Under the pieces are notes generated by a model. That model ran no database searches. It saw only the letters and a program-made list of their open reading frames with translations, and had not been told where the DNA came from. From NCBI GenBank assembly GCA_035535495.1, contig DATLQA010000233.1:1-64000 (forward strand): a stretch of DNA of 64,000 nt, given 5' to 3'. A program made the translations under genes and the position numbers. Shown one piece after another: positions 16,691 to 23,828 of the stretch. The stretch comes from DASUZB01 sp035535495 (GTDB lineage: Bacteria > Actinomycetota > CALGFH01). The stretch's first letter is position 1. Every line of letters starts with the position of its first letter.

Positions 16691-16729
16691 CTGCCCGGCC
16701 GCCTTGGTGACCGGAGGGCGGCCGGGCAG
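16691..16729. terminator. Strong bidirectional terminator between rmlA and the LPxTG gene
   Basis: CTGCCCGGCCGCC (16691-16703) pairs perfectly with GGCGGCCGGGCAG (16717-16729) around a 13-base loop. It lies between convergent genes and lacks a T-tract, so it could act in both directions. Confidence 0.75.
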
Positions 16730-16750
16730 GAGTTGGCCGAGGCTGGCCGG

Positions 16751-17305
16751 CTAGGGCGTGGCCTTCGCCGACTCGCGGCGACCGAGCCACAGGGCGGTGC
16801 CGCCGGCGAGCAGCAGGCCGACGGCGAACGCCAGCTCCCAGCCGATGCTGTCGCTGCCGGTCATCGGCAGCGACCCGCAGTTGGTGGCGGCCGTGTCCTT
16901 GGCCTGCATGGTCAGGGTCTCGCCCTTCTTGGTCCAGATGCTCACGTCCACCGTGCGGACACTGCGCAGGTTGGCGTGGACCACCGACGAGACCATGCCG
17001 CCGGTGTCGGACTTGACCGACATCGGCTTGCCGCTGGTGTTGAGCACCTTGCCGTTGGAGAGGTCACGGGCCAGCAGGAGGAGCTGGGAGCTGGCCGGCA
17101 TGCCCTCGGCCACCACCGCGACGCTGCCGCAGCTGGTGTTGGAGACGCGCAAGTCCTTGGGTGCGGCCGCGGCGGGCAGGGCGAAGGTCAGCAGCAGTCC
17201 GACTGCGAGAACAAGGATCGACCGCCCCGCGGGCAGGACGACCCCGGTCCGGCGGGCGACTCGCTTCCGTGGTATCGGCTTCATCGTGGTGGCGGTACGT
17301 CGCAT
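16751..17305 (-). CDS. LPxTG-anchored surface protein, small
   Basis: This 184-residue protein has a signal peptide (~25-47, LVLAVGLLLTFALPAAAAP), an extracellular region of ~95 residues with two cysteines, then LPMTG (~145-149), a hydrophobic helix and a short basic tail (GRRESAKATP). That is a complete class-E-like sorting signal, so a sortase should cleave and anchor it to the wall; no sortase is in the window. The extracellular domain is not recognised. Start ATG 17305 follows GGGGAGGAG. It overlaps the stop of the upstream gene (TGATG), so the two products are co-expressed. Confidence 0.75.
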   Translation of the reverse strand: MRRTATTMKPIPRKRVARRTGVVLPAGRSILVLAVGLLLTFALPAAAAPKDLRVSNTSCGSVAVVAEGMPASSQLLLLARDLSNGKVLNTSGKPMSVKSDTGGMVSSVVHANLRSVRTVDVSIWTKKGETLTMQAKDTAATNCGSLPMTGSDSIGWELAFAVGLLLAGGTALWLGRRESAKATP

Positions 17306-18879
17306 CAGGGGCTCCTCCCCGTCCGTCGACAGGCTCGGGCGTTGGCGCCGTAGTCCTGGATCGACTTGGACAGCCGCTCGTCGCGGATCTTGGCCACCAG
17401 GTACGAGATGACCGCGTCGGCATCGTCCATTGCTTGCGTGCAGGCAGCCGGGGGCGGCGCGTCACGGATCTGCACCACCGGCTGCGGGGCGGCAGGCGGG
17501 CTCACCTGCTGCGGCTCGTTGGACCCGATGGCCATGCCGATGCCGATGCCGGCGAGCAGCAGCACCAGCCCGGCGGCGACGTTGACCAGCAACCGGCGGC
17601 GCCGGCCGCGTGACCGCTTGGCCTCCTCGGTCTCCAGCCACTGCTGCAGCGCGACCGCCTTGGCCATCGCCACACCGGCCTGGACCTGGAGCGGGGGCGG
17701 TAGCCCAGCGGCGCGCTCCTGGGTCGACGGTCCGCTGGTCGCGGCGGCGACCAGCTCCTTGTCGCCCGCTGGCAGGGGCTCCCCGGCCTGGGCGACCCAG
17801 GCGGCGGCCAGGTCGTCGTCCTCCTGGGACGGCTCCCAGTCCTCGGTGTGGCGCTCGACCGGCTCCGCCTCCGCCGCCGCGGCCACGGCCGGCTCCTCGT
17901 CCTCGGCAGCCTCGGCGGGTGGCTCCTCGTCGGCGGCGGCCTCCACCTCGTCCGCCTCGTCCTGGGCGGCCTCGTCCTCGGCGTCGAGTTGCTCGGCCGC
18001 CTCGACCTCGTCGTCCTGGGTGCTGACCGCGACGAACTCCTGGGTCTCCGCCTCCTCGTCCTCGGCGGCCTCGGCGGCGAACGATTCCTCGTCCTCGGCG
18101 GCCTCGGCGACCAGCAGCTCCTCGTCCTCGTCCTCGAAGGTCTCCTCGTGCTCGGCCGCCTCGACGGCGACCGGCTCCTCGGCTTCGGCGCCGAACGCTT
18201 CGTCCTCCTCCACGGCCAGCGCCTCGGCCGCGGCATCCTCGTCCTCGTCCTCGGCGACGAGCTCCTCGTCGGCGTCCTCGTCCTCGGCGACGAGTGCCTC
18301 CTCGGCCGCAACCTCGGCGTCCTCGTCGTCCTCGGCGACCAGTGCGGCCTGGTCCTCGACGTGGTTGTTGTGGAGGTCGGCGTCGGCCTCCGCCTCGAAC
18401 GGCCCGCCGAACCTCCCGGCCTCGGCCGTCGGGGCCTGCTCGGCGGCCGGCGGGGTGGCCGGGTCGGCGAGGTCGGGGAAGGCCGGTGCCTGCTGGCGGT
18501 TCCAGCGGAACAGGCGGCGGTACCTGGCGGCGCGCTCGGCCACCGACGTCTCCTCCGGCTCCTGCACGCCGGCGATCAGGTCGGCGACCTGGAAGGGGCG
18601 GACGAGGAAGCGCCGCTTCGCGTCCGGAGGCCAGTCGTTCGTGTCCCTGGCGTTGTCGACCGGCACCACCACGCGGCCCTCGTACCGCTGGCGGAGTTCC
18701 TCGTAGGCGTCACGCCGGGTGTCGGCGGGGAGATCGAGCACCACCGCGTCGATCGCCGCCGCGGAAGCATTTGGCACCTCGGCCGCGGAGCCGAGCAGGG
18801 TGAGACCCTCGGGCGTGGGGAGCGCCATGGTCAAGATCGCGCCAAGCCGATGGTCGCGCGAAATCAGCACCACGTTCAC
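17305..18879 (-). CDS. Membrane protein with pseudo-receiver domain and long acidic linker
   Basis: This 524-residue protein is one I do not recognise as a family. Residues 1-105 have a receiver-like fold: NVVLISRD, VVLDLP with an aspartate (D49) at the phospho-acceptor position, VVVPVD, and LVRPF where CheY-like domains have K-P. The lysine is replaced by arginine and the early acidic pair is absent, so it is probably a pseudo-receiver. Residues ~150-375 are a low-complexity E/D/A stretch. One helix (~430-453) follows a basic stop (SRGRRRRLL), leaving a short outside tail with two cysteines. GTG 18879 has GAGGGGGG upstream. A consensus promoter precedes it. It is coupled to an LPxTG protein. 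Confidence 0.65.
   Translation of the reverse strand: MNVVLISRDHRLGAILTMALPTPEGLTLLGSAAEVPNASAAAIDAVVLDLPADTRRDAYEELRQRYEGRVVVPVDNARDTNDWPPDAKRRFLVRPFQVADLIAGVQEPEETSVAERAARYRRLFRWNRQQAPAFPDLADPATPPAAEQAPTAEAGRFGGPFEAEADADLHNNHVEDQAALVAEDDEDAEVAAEEALVAEDEDADEELVAEDEDEDAAAEALAVEEDEAFGAEAEEPVAVEAAEHEETFEDEDEELLVAEAAEDEESFAAEAAEDEEAETQEFVAVSTQDDEVEAAEQLDAEDEAAQDEADEVEAAADEEPPAEAAEDEEPAVAAAAEAEPVERHTEDWEPSQEDDDLAAAWVAQAGEPLPAGDKELVAAATSGPSTQERAAGLPPPLQVQAGVAMAKAVALQQWLETEEAKRSRGRRRRLLVNVAAGLVLLLAGIGIGMAIGSNEPQQVSPPAAPQPVVQIRDAPPPAACTQAMDDADAVISYLVAKIRDERLSKSIQDYGANARACRRTGRSP
17820..18360 (-). repeat. Low-complexity Glu/Asp/Ala coding repeat
   Basis: The minus strand repeats variants of GCCGAGGACGAGGAG throughout this stretch, encoding irregular AAEDEE and VAEDED units. 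The tract is likely to vary in length between strains. Confidence 0.7.
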
Positions 18880-18990
18880 GGCCGTCCCCCCTCAGTGCAC
18901 ACGGCCTGGAAATCTTCCACGTCGCGCTCGTCCGGCGCGGTCATGGTCGCTCTGATTCCGACCGGCCGAAACACATGCTGACCGGCTGAA

Positions 18991-19019
18991 TTTGTATGCC
19001 CAGGTGGTAGGCGTGTCAA
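18991..19019 (-). promoter_or_regulatory. Consensus -35/-10 promoter for the pseudo-receiver/LPxTG operon
   Basis: On the minus strand TTGACA (19019-19014), a 17-base spacer and TACAAA (18996-18991) form a near-consensus housekeeping promoter, the best -35 in the window. Transcription would start near 18984, about 105 bases before the GTG. This rules out an open frame starting at 19169 as part of the gene. Confidence 0.75.
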
Positions 19020-19336
19020 CCAATACCTGCCGTACCGCTGCTCAGCCGTTTGGTTTTGCGGACTCGAATCGGGATCGCGAATCACACTGCTCTGCAATTG
19101 CGTAACTATTCCCGCTTCCATCTCGCTCGGATTGAAGTCCTCGATCCTGTCAAACAGCATTACAAGCACGTGGAAGCCGGGTACACAGCCCGTCCCGGGT
19201 CGGCTCAGGGGCCGGCCCGAGGAGTGAAACGGTCGCTCGTATTGCTTCGGCCGCCCGGCTCTAGGACCCTGCGCACACCTTCACGGCGGGAGGGTGAGCA
19301 AATGACCGACACAGGGTCGGTGACCGCGTAGCGGGA
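19020..19336. other. Non-coding stretch with lower GC
   Basis: This part of the 18.9-19.4 kb gap has visibly lower GC than its surroundings and no gene-like frame. It holds the direct repeat CGAATC (in the 19066-19083 region) and a 9-codon frame (ATG near 19301) with a good GGGAGGG before it, which may be a leader peptide or chance. I see no RNA family. Confidence 0.4.
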
Positions 19337-19438
19337 GGTCCGGGGAAAGGGCTCGGCGTGGTGCTCGGCTCGACCGCCTACAAGCTGCTGCACCGCTCGA
19401 CCGTCCCGGTCCTGGTGGTGCCCGCCAAGCCCGGCTGA
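19337..19438 (+). pseudogene. UspA C-terminal fragment
   Basis: The frame ending in TGA at 19436-19438 reads GLGVVLGSTAYKLLHRST followed by VPVLVVPAKPG. This is the C-terminal ATP-binding end of universal stress proteins (G-x-G-...-GS ... CPVLVV). The rest of the gene (about 110 residues) is missing upstream. It overlaps the 3' end of the opposite cysteine-dioxygenase-like gene, so the deletion probably happened when that gene came to lie here. Confidence 0.65.
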
Positions 19439-19917
19439 GCCGGCCACGACCAGGCGTGCACGCTCGCCGCCCGTGTGCCGGTGGCGGCGAGCAGGTGCAC
19501 GTGACCGGGGTCGAACGCCGTTGTCGAGCCGGCGCGGAAGGTGGTGCGCCGGCAGGTCGTCCAGATGGTGGCGTCGAGGCAGTCCTCGACCAGCACGCCG
19601 TCGAGCACGGTCAGCGCCACCGCGGCGCCGTGGTGGTCGTGCGCGCGGGTCGCCGCGCCCGGCGCCCACTCGACCAGCCACAGCTCCGCCGTCGCGTTCC
19701 AGGCGAGGCGGGTGCGGCGGGCCCCCTCGGGCGTGGCGCCCAGCAGTGGCCGCCAGCGCGGTGCGCTCGCGGCCAGCAGCCTGGTCGCCTCCGCCAGCCG
19801 GCCATGGCCGGGACGCGTCCAGGTGGCCGACACGGCGGCGAGGGCGCCGGCGAGGCCGGCGTCGGTGCCGGTGAGCACCTGGTGCACTTCGAGGTCGGGC
19901 AGGAGGGTGGGGTTCAA
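19378..19917 (-). CDS. Cysteine dioxygenase-like cupin protein
   Basis: This 179-residue protein has the cysteine dioxygenase type I pattern: an iron-binding HDHH in TRAHDHHGAAVALTVLDG and a third histidine in PGHVHLLAATG, then ASVHAWSWP like the SLHLYSPP end of the family. Such enzymes oxidise cysteine or another thiol to the sulfinate. It starts at TTG 19917, eight bases after GGAGGA. The last ~15 residues are antisense to the UspA remnant and look like read-through beyond the normal end. It stands alone, so substrate and pathway are open. Confidence 0.7.
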   Translation of the reverse strand: MNPTLLPDLEVHQVLTGTDAGLAGALAAVSATWTRPGHGRLAEATRLLAASAPRWRPLLGATPEGARRTRLAWNATAELWLVEWAPGAATRAHDHHGAAVALTVLDGVLVEDCLDATIWTTCRRTTFRAGSTTAFDPGHVHLLAATGTRAASVHAWSWPAQPGLAGTTRTGTVERCSSL

Positions 19918-20413
19918 GGATGATCCTCCGGTGGTGACAGGTGAGGCTCGGCGCGACCCCGGCCGCCGCCAACGGCGGCGCGCCGCAGGGTTCGGGCGCG
20001 CTACCGCGGAGCGGGAGCGGTCAACGCCGCGTGGGGCGGGGTCCCTGGAGGATGGGCCCGAGCGGTTCCGGCAGGCTCAGGCGAGCCGCGCGGGACGCTG
20101 GGCCCCCGGACACGAGCACCACGGCGCCAGCCCGGTCGTGCGGGCGGCGCGCTGGCGCGAGGCGTTGTCCCGGAGGTCCATCGGGGGGAGCATCCGCGGT
20201 GGGTCGCCTACCTGTCAAGCTCGCTCGCGCCATCTGGCCGGCGTGGCCACACGGCGCTGCTCGACCGACACCCGTGGGATCGCGCCGGTGCCTCGCGGAC
20301 GCGCATTCCTGCGCTCAAAGCGGATACGATCCGATCCGGCACCGGAACCGTCGCCCGGGCTGGTGCCTCCCCGTATGCACCCGGGTCGGCACGACGAGAA
20401 CATCGGGAGCAGG
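19918..20413. other. Non-coding stretch, about 500 bases
   Basis: No frame here has a convincing start, codon bias or family resemblance, although GC is high. It must hold the promoter of the cysteine-dioxygenase-like gene on the minus strand and, near its right end, the -10 TACGAT at 20325. It could be a fully decayed gene. Confidence 0.4.
20325..20330 (+). promoter_or_regulatory. -10 box (TACGAT) for the proline-rich membrane protein
   Basis: TACGAT lies 84 bases before ATG 20414. No -35 is seen. Confidence 0.35.
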
Positions 20414-21142
20414 ATGATCGACGAGCACGATGCGGAGCGGGACGGAACGGGGGAGCGGCAGGGGGCGGCCGGGGAGCCGGTGTCCAGCGACACCCCGCCC
20501 GCGAGCGAGCTCGTGACCGCTGACGAGCTGGACCTGGCGGAGGACGTCGGGCTCGGCGAGGCCGAGCGGGCACTGCTGCGGTGGGCGCTCAGGCAGCGCC
20601 AGCGCGCCCCAGGCGAGCCGCTCCTGCCGACCGGGAACGAGCCGCTCCTGCCGACCGAGGAGCCGACGCCCGACCCGGTGCCGCGGCCGACGCCACCGGC
20701 CAGGGCGACACCCACTCCGGCCCCTGAGCCGAGGCGCGAGGTGGCGCCGATCCCAGCGCCCCGGTCGAAGCCGGTGCGGCTGTGGCCCGAGCCGACCCCC
20801 GAGCCGACGGCGGCCCCGGCGCCGGTGCCAAGGCCCGAGGCGGCTGCCACGAGGGCGGATGACCGGCCCGCCTCTGCGTCGGAGCGGCTCCACAACTCCG
20901 CCGAGGAGGCGATCTCCGCCCTGGTCGCCGCGGGTGGCCCGGACCCACGGGACTACGCGAGCCCGCGCCTGGACCGGCGGGCCAAGATGCTGATCGCGGT
21001 CGCGCTGGTGGTGCTGTTGGTGGTCTCGGTCGTCGGCGGCTTCGTCGGCTACCGCGTGACCCACCGCGCCGCCGGTGCCGGGCCCGAGGCGGTCGGCAGG
21101 CCGGCCGGGATCCACGCCGCGCCGGCCAGGCTCAGCGTGTAG
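20414..21142 (+). CDS. Proline-rich single-pass membrane protein, unknown
   Basis: This 242-residue protein has no family I recognise. Residues ~25-60 form an acidic helical segment (ELDLAEDVGLGEAERALL). Residues ~65-140 are rich in Pro with repeated EPLLPT and PTPEP units, probably disordered. One membrane helix lies at ~195-217 (MLIAVALVVLLVVSVVGGF), and the short tail would be outside. ATG 20414 follows GGGAGC; ATG 20374 is a weaker alternative. Its TAG stop is the first half of the -10 box of rmlD. An envelope scaffold role is possible but unproved. Confidence 0.6.
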   Translation: MIDEHDAERDGTGERQGAAGEPVSSDTPPASELVTADELDLAEDVGLGEAERALLRWALRQRQRAPGEPLLPTGNEPLLPTEEPTPDPVPRPTPPARATPTPAPEPRREVAPIPAPRSKPVRLWPEPTPEPTAAPAPVPRPEAAATRADDRPASASERLHNSAEEAISALVAAGGPDPRDYASPRLDRRAKMLIAVALVVLLVVSVVGGFVGYRVTHRAAGAGPEAVGRPAGIHAAPARLSV

Positions 21143-21145
21143 GCT
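21140..21145 (+). promoter_or_regulatory. -10 box (TAGGCT) for rmlD, overlapping a stop codon
   Basis: TAGGCT begins with the TAG stop of the preceding gene and lies 88 bases before the GTG of rmlD. Confidence 0.4.
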
Positions 21146-21233
21146 GCCGCGGTCGGCCCCACGGCCACTCGCAACCGGACATGCTGCGCGGTCCCGCCGG
21201 CTGGGGCACCCCGAGCAACGGAGGTCTGGACGC

Positions 21234-22106
21234 GTGCGCGTGCTCGTCACCGGAGCCAACGGCCAGGTCGGCCAGGAGCTGCTGGCCGCGTTCGGCGACG
21301 CCAAGGAGGTCCACGCGTTCAGCCACGCCGAGCTGGACGTGGGCAGCTGGCCGGCGGTGGCGTCGACGGTCGCCGAGCTCGAGCCCGACCTGGTCTGCAA
21401 CGCGGCCGCGTACACCGACGTCGACGGCTGCGAGGGCGACCCGGACCGGGCCTTCCGCGACAACTGCCTCGCCCCGCGCCACCTCGCCCTTGCCTGCCGC
21501 GAGGTCGACGCCGAGCTGGTCCACATCTCCACCGACTACGTCTTCGAGGGCGGCGCCCGCGCGTCGCGCCCCGACGGCTACGGCGAGTACGACCCGACCG
21601 TGCCGGCCAGCGTCTACGGGCGCTCCAAGCTGGCCGGCGAGCAGGCGATCCGCGACCTCTGGAGCCGCCACTACCTGGTCCGCACCGCCTGGGTGTACGG
21701 CGCCGGCCGCAACTTCGTCGGCACCATCCTGCGGCTGGCGTCCGAGCGCCCCACCCTGCGGGTGGTAGACGACCAGCTCGGCAGCCCCACCTGGTCGCGC
21801 GACCTGGCGAGCGGCATCCGGGTGCTGGTCCGCACCGGCCAGCACGGCACCTACCACCTCACCGGCGGCGGGTTCTGCTCCTGGTACGAGCTGGCACGCG
21901 CCGTGCTGGCCGGCACCGGCCAGGACCCGGACCGGGTGGAGCCGTGCTCGAGCGACGAGTTCCCCAGGCCGGCGCGGCGGCCCGCCTGGTCGGTGCTGGA
22001 CAACCGGCTCGCCCGCCTGGTCGGCGTCCCGCCGCTCCGCCCCTGGCAGCAGGCCCTCCAGGCCTACCTCGAGGAGCGTGCGACACCACCCGTCGCGGTG
22101 GGCTGA
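21234..22106 (+). CDS. rmlD: dTDP-4-dehydrorhamnose reductase
   Basis: This 290-residue extended SDR has VRVLVTGANGQVGQELL (GxxGxxG) for NAD(P)H, VCNAAAYTDVDGCE, ISTDYVFEGG, and the catalytic YGRSK (YxxxK). It makes dTDP-L-rhamnose in the last step of the Rml pathway, matching rmlA at 15584 and the rhamnosyltransferase-like gene at 31498. GTG 21234 follows GGAGG at nine bases; GTG 21240 is an alternative. Length is normal for RmlD (~290). Confidence 0.92.
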   Translation: MRVLVTGANGQVGQELLAAFGDAKEVHAFSHAELDVGSWPAVASTVAELEPDLVCNAAAYTDVDGCEGDPDRAFRDNCLAPRHLALACREVDAELVHISTDYVFEGGARASRPDGYGEYDPTVPASVYGRSKLAGEQAIRDLWSRHYLVRTAWVYGAGRNFVGTILRLASERPTLRVVDDQLGSPTWSRDLASGIRVLVRTGQHGTYHLTGGGFCSWYELARAVLAGTGQDPDRVEPCSSDEFPRPARRPAWSVLDNRLARLVGVPPLRPWQQALQAYLEERATPPVAVG

Positions 22107-22148
22107 CCGCGCGACCGACCCCGGCGGCCGGGCCGCTCCCTTGGCCGG

Positions 22149-22955
22149 CTACTCCTGGGGGTCGTCGGTGTGTCTGGCCACCACGTAGACCTCGGCCGGC
22201 TGATGCATGGCGTCGGTCAGCGCGCGGTGGGCGAGCAGGATCCGCCGCGCCGAGTCCTGCGTCTCCGCCAGCCGGTCGGCCACCGTCTTGAGCACGTGGA
22301 CGAGGTTGTGGGCGAACGCCGGGTCGTGTGCCTCCCCGGCCGGTCGGCCGCGTTCGTGGTGCTCGAGGCCGCGGCCGAGCTTGGTGAGCGCCTGGCCGAT
22401 GGCGTCGGCGAGGTCGGGATGCACGGTCGGCTCGTCAGCGCGCAGCCAGGCCGGCGGGTCCGGGCGGGTCGCCGGGTTGCCGCCGGAATCCTCCACCTGG
22501 AAACCCGCCCGCCGGCTCAGGTAGGCGAGCAGCGAGAGGTCGTAGAGCCGGACCAGGGCCGGGTCGCGCCAGGCGTCAGCGGCCAGCACGGCGTAGGAGG
22601 CAGGGTTGGCCACCGACGCCACCAGCCGGCCGCCGGGAGCGAGCACGCGGCCGACGCCGGCCAGCAGCCGCAGGGCCTCTGGTGCCTGCAGCCGGTCGAG
22701 CAGGCGGCCGCAGAACACCGCGCGGTACGGGCCGGGCGGCGGCTCGGCGTCCAGGTGACCGAACGCCCGCGCCGCCTCCTTGCCGGCCGGCCCTGTCCTG
22801 ATCCCGCTGGCCTCGACCCCGTCGGCGGCCAGCAGCTCGACCAGCTCCTGCTGGTCGGGACCGAGCGCGAGCACCGGGCCACGGCCGCGCAGCAGCGGCA
22901 GGTAGTGCCGCAGGCGGTCGCTCGCTGGCACGGCCGGCGGCAGCGCGAGGCTCAC
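22149..22955 (-). CDS. Methyltransferase-like protein with degenerate SAM site
   Basis: This 268-residue protein is a paralogue of the methyltransferase at 34983. The two share a C-terminal block (AHDPAFAHNLVHVLKTVADR vs. SHDPSWAYQLAHVAKVLCDR) and ANPASYAVLAADAWRDPALV vs. PNPACYAVLTHDFWRDPTHV. Motif I is eroded: VLALGPDQQE in place of VVDLGCGRGD. It may have lost SAM binding or bind something else. GTG 22955 follows GGACAC. It lies 24 bases after the acyltransferase stop and is likely in its operon. Confidence 0.65.
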   Translation of the reverse strand: MSLALPPAVPASDRLRHYLPLLRGRGPVLALGPDQQELVELLAADGVEASGIRTGPAGKEAARAFGHLDAEPPPGPYRAVFCGRLLDRLQAPEALRLLAGVGRVLAPGGRLVASVANPASYAVLAADAWRDPALVRLYDLSLLAYLSRRAGFQVEDSGGNPATRPDPPAWLRADEPTVHPDLADAIGQALTKLGRGLEHHERGRPAGEAHDPAFAHNLVHVLKTVADRLAETQDSARRILLAHRALTDAMHQPAEVYVVARHTDDPQE

Positions 22956-22979
22956 GGGCGTGTCCTGTCCGAGGTCGTG

Positions 22980-23633
22980 CTACTGCCAGTGCTCGATGGT
23001 CCTGACCGGCTTGGCCGGGACGCCCGCGACGAGGGTGGAGGGGGGGACGTCGCGGGTGACGACCGACCCGGCGGCAACGACGGCGCCGTCACCGATGGTC
23101 ACCCCCTTGAGCACGAGCGCGTTGGTCCCGACCCAGACACGGTCGCCGATCACGATCGGCGCGGTGTGGGGCTGTGGCAGCCCGTCCACGTAGACGGCGT
23201 GGAAGTCGGTGTCCAGGATCTGCACGTTCCAGGAGATGTTGCAACCCGAACCAATGGTCACGCCGCTGGCGACCAGGATCTTGGTGAAGCCGTTGACCAT
23301 CGTCTGGTGGCCGATCTCGAGCTGGCCGGCGTCGACCACGATCCGGGAGCCGCGGTGCAGGTTGACCTGCCCGTCGACCACGAACTGGGCGCCGGGGCGG
23401 ATCCGGATCACGGTCTCGTCCCTGACGGTGGTCAGGCCGAAGCTGCCGATGCCGATGCGCAGGTGCCCGTTGTTGCGGAACACCAGCCGGCTGGGGTCGT
23501 CGATCACGGTGGCGGACCCGATCGACACCGGCAGGCGGTGGCGCAGCTCGTAGCGGAGCCGCCCCCGCCAGGCGGCCACGGGCGACACCTCCTGCTCCCG
23601 CCAAAGCTGCCGGTCGATCGCCTCTCGGAACAT
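22980..23633 (-). CDS. Hexapeptide-repeat acyltransferase (LbH family)
   Basis: This 217-residue protein has an N-terminal region of ~55 residues and then left-handed beta-helix rungs (NNGHLRIGIGSFGL, IVIGDRVWVGTNALVLKGVT, IGDGAVVAAGSVVTRDVPPS, LVAGVPAKPVRTI). The GVPAK end and a His-bearing segment (DTDFHAVYVDG) are typical of acetyl- or acyltransferases that modify sugars in capsule and O-antigen clusters. It probably O-acetylates a glycan unit. ATG 23633 follows GAGGAG. The gene heads a two-gene minus-strand operon with the methyltransferase-like gene. Confidence 0.8.
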   Translation of the reverse strand: MFREAIDRQLWREQEVSPVAAWRGRLRYELRHRLPVSIGSATVIDDPSRLVFRNNGHLRIGIGSFGLTTVRDETVIRIRPGAQFVVDGQVNLHRGSRIVVDAGQLEIGHQTMVNGFTKILVASGVTIGSGCNISWNVQILDTDFHAVYVDGLPQPHTAPIVIGDRVWVGTNALVLKGVTIGDGAVVAAGSVVTRDVPPSTLVAGVPAKPVRTIEHWQ

Positions 23634-23813
23634 TCCTCGCTCGCTCCTCTTTCGATGGTCCCGAGGGTCGACGCAGCGGAGCGGCGACCCCCGGCGACAA
23701 GATCCCCGGGACCTTCTCACTTCCGCGCCCTGTAGGACAAAGCGCCGCGAAGCCCCGGGCCCGGCCGGTGTCCACAGCCTTCCCATTCGTCGGGGTCGGC
23801 ACCTGGAAGCACG

Positions 23814-23819
23814 TATACT
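23814..23819 (+). promoter_or_regulatory. -10 box (TATACT) for a leaderless GT-C transcript
   Basis: TATACT ends nine bases before ATG 23829, with no Shine-Dalgarno sequence between. Transcription would start within a few bases of the start codon. Confidence 0.55.
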
Positions 23820-23828
23820 CCCCGCCTC

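Noticed and set aside
18876..19169. 97-codon minus-strand frame overlapping the start of the pseudo-receiver gene by four bases
   Set aside because: It begins upstream of the TTGACA/TACAAA promoter that would drive the operon, has low GC for this genome and no family resemblance.
19918..20413. Several short high-GC frames on both strands
   Set aside because: No start with a ribosome site, no membrane or domain pattern; composition explains the open frames.
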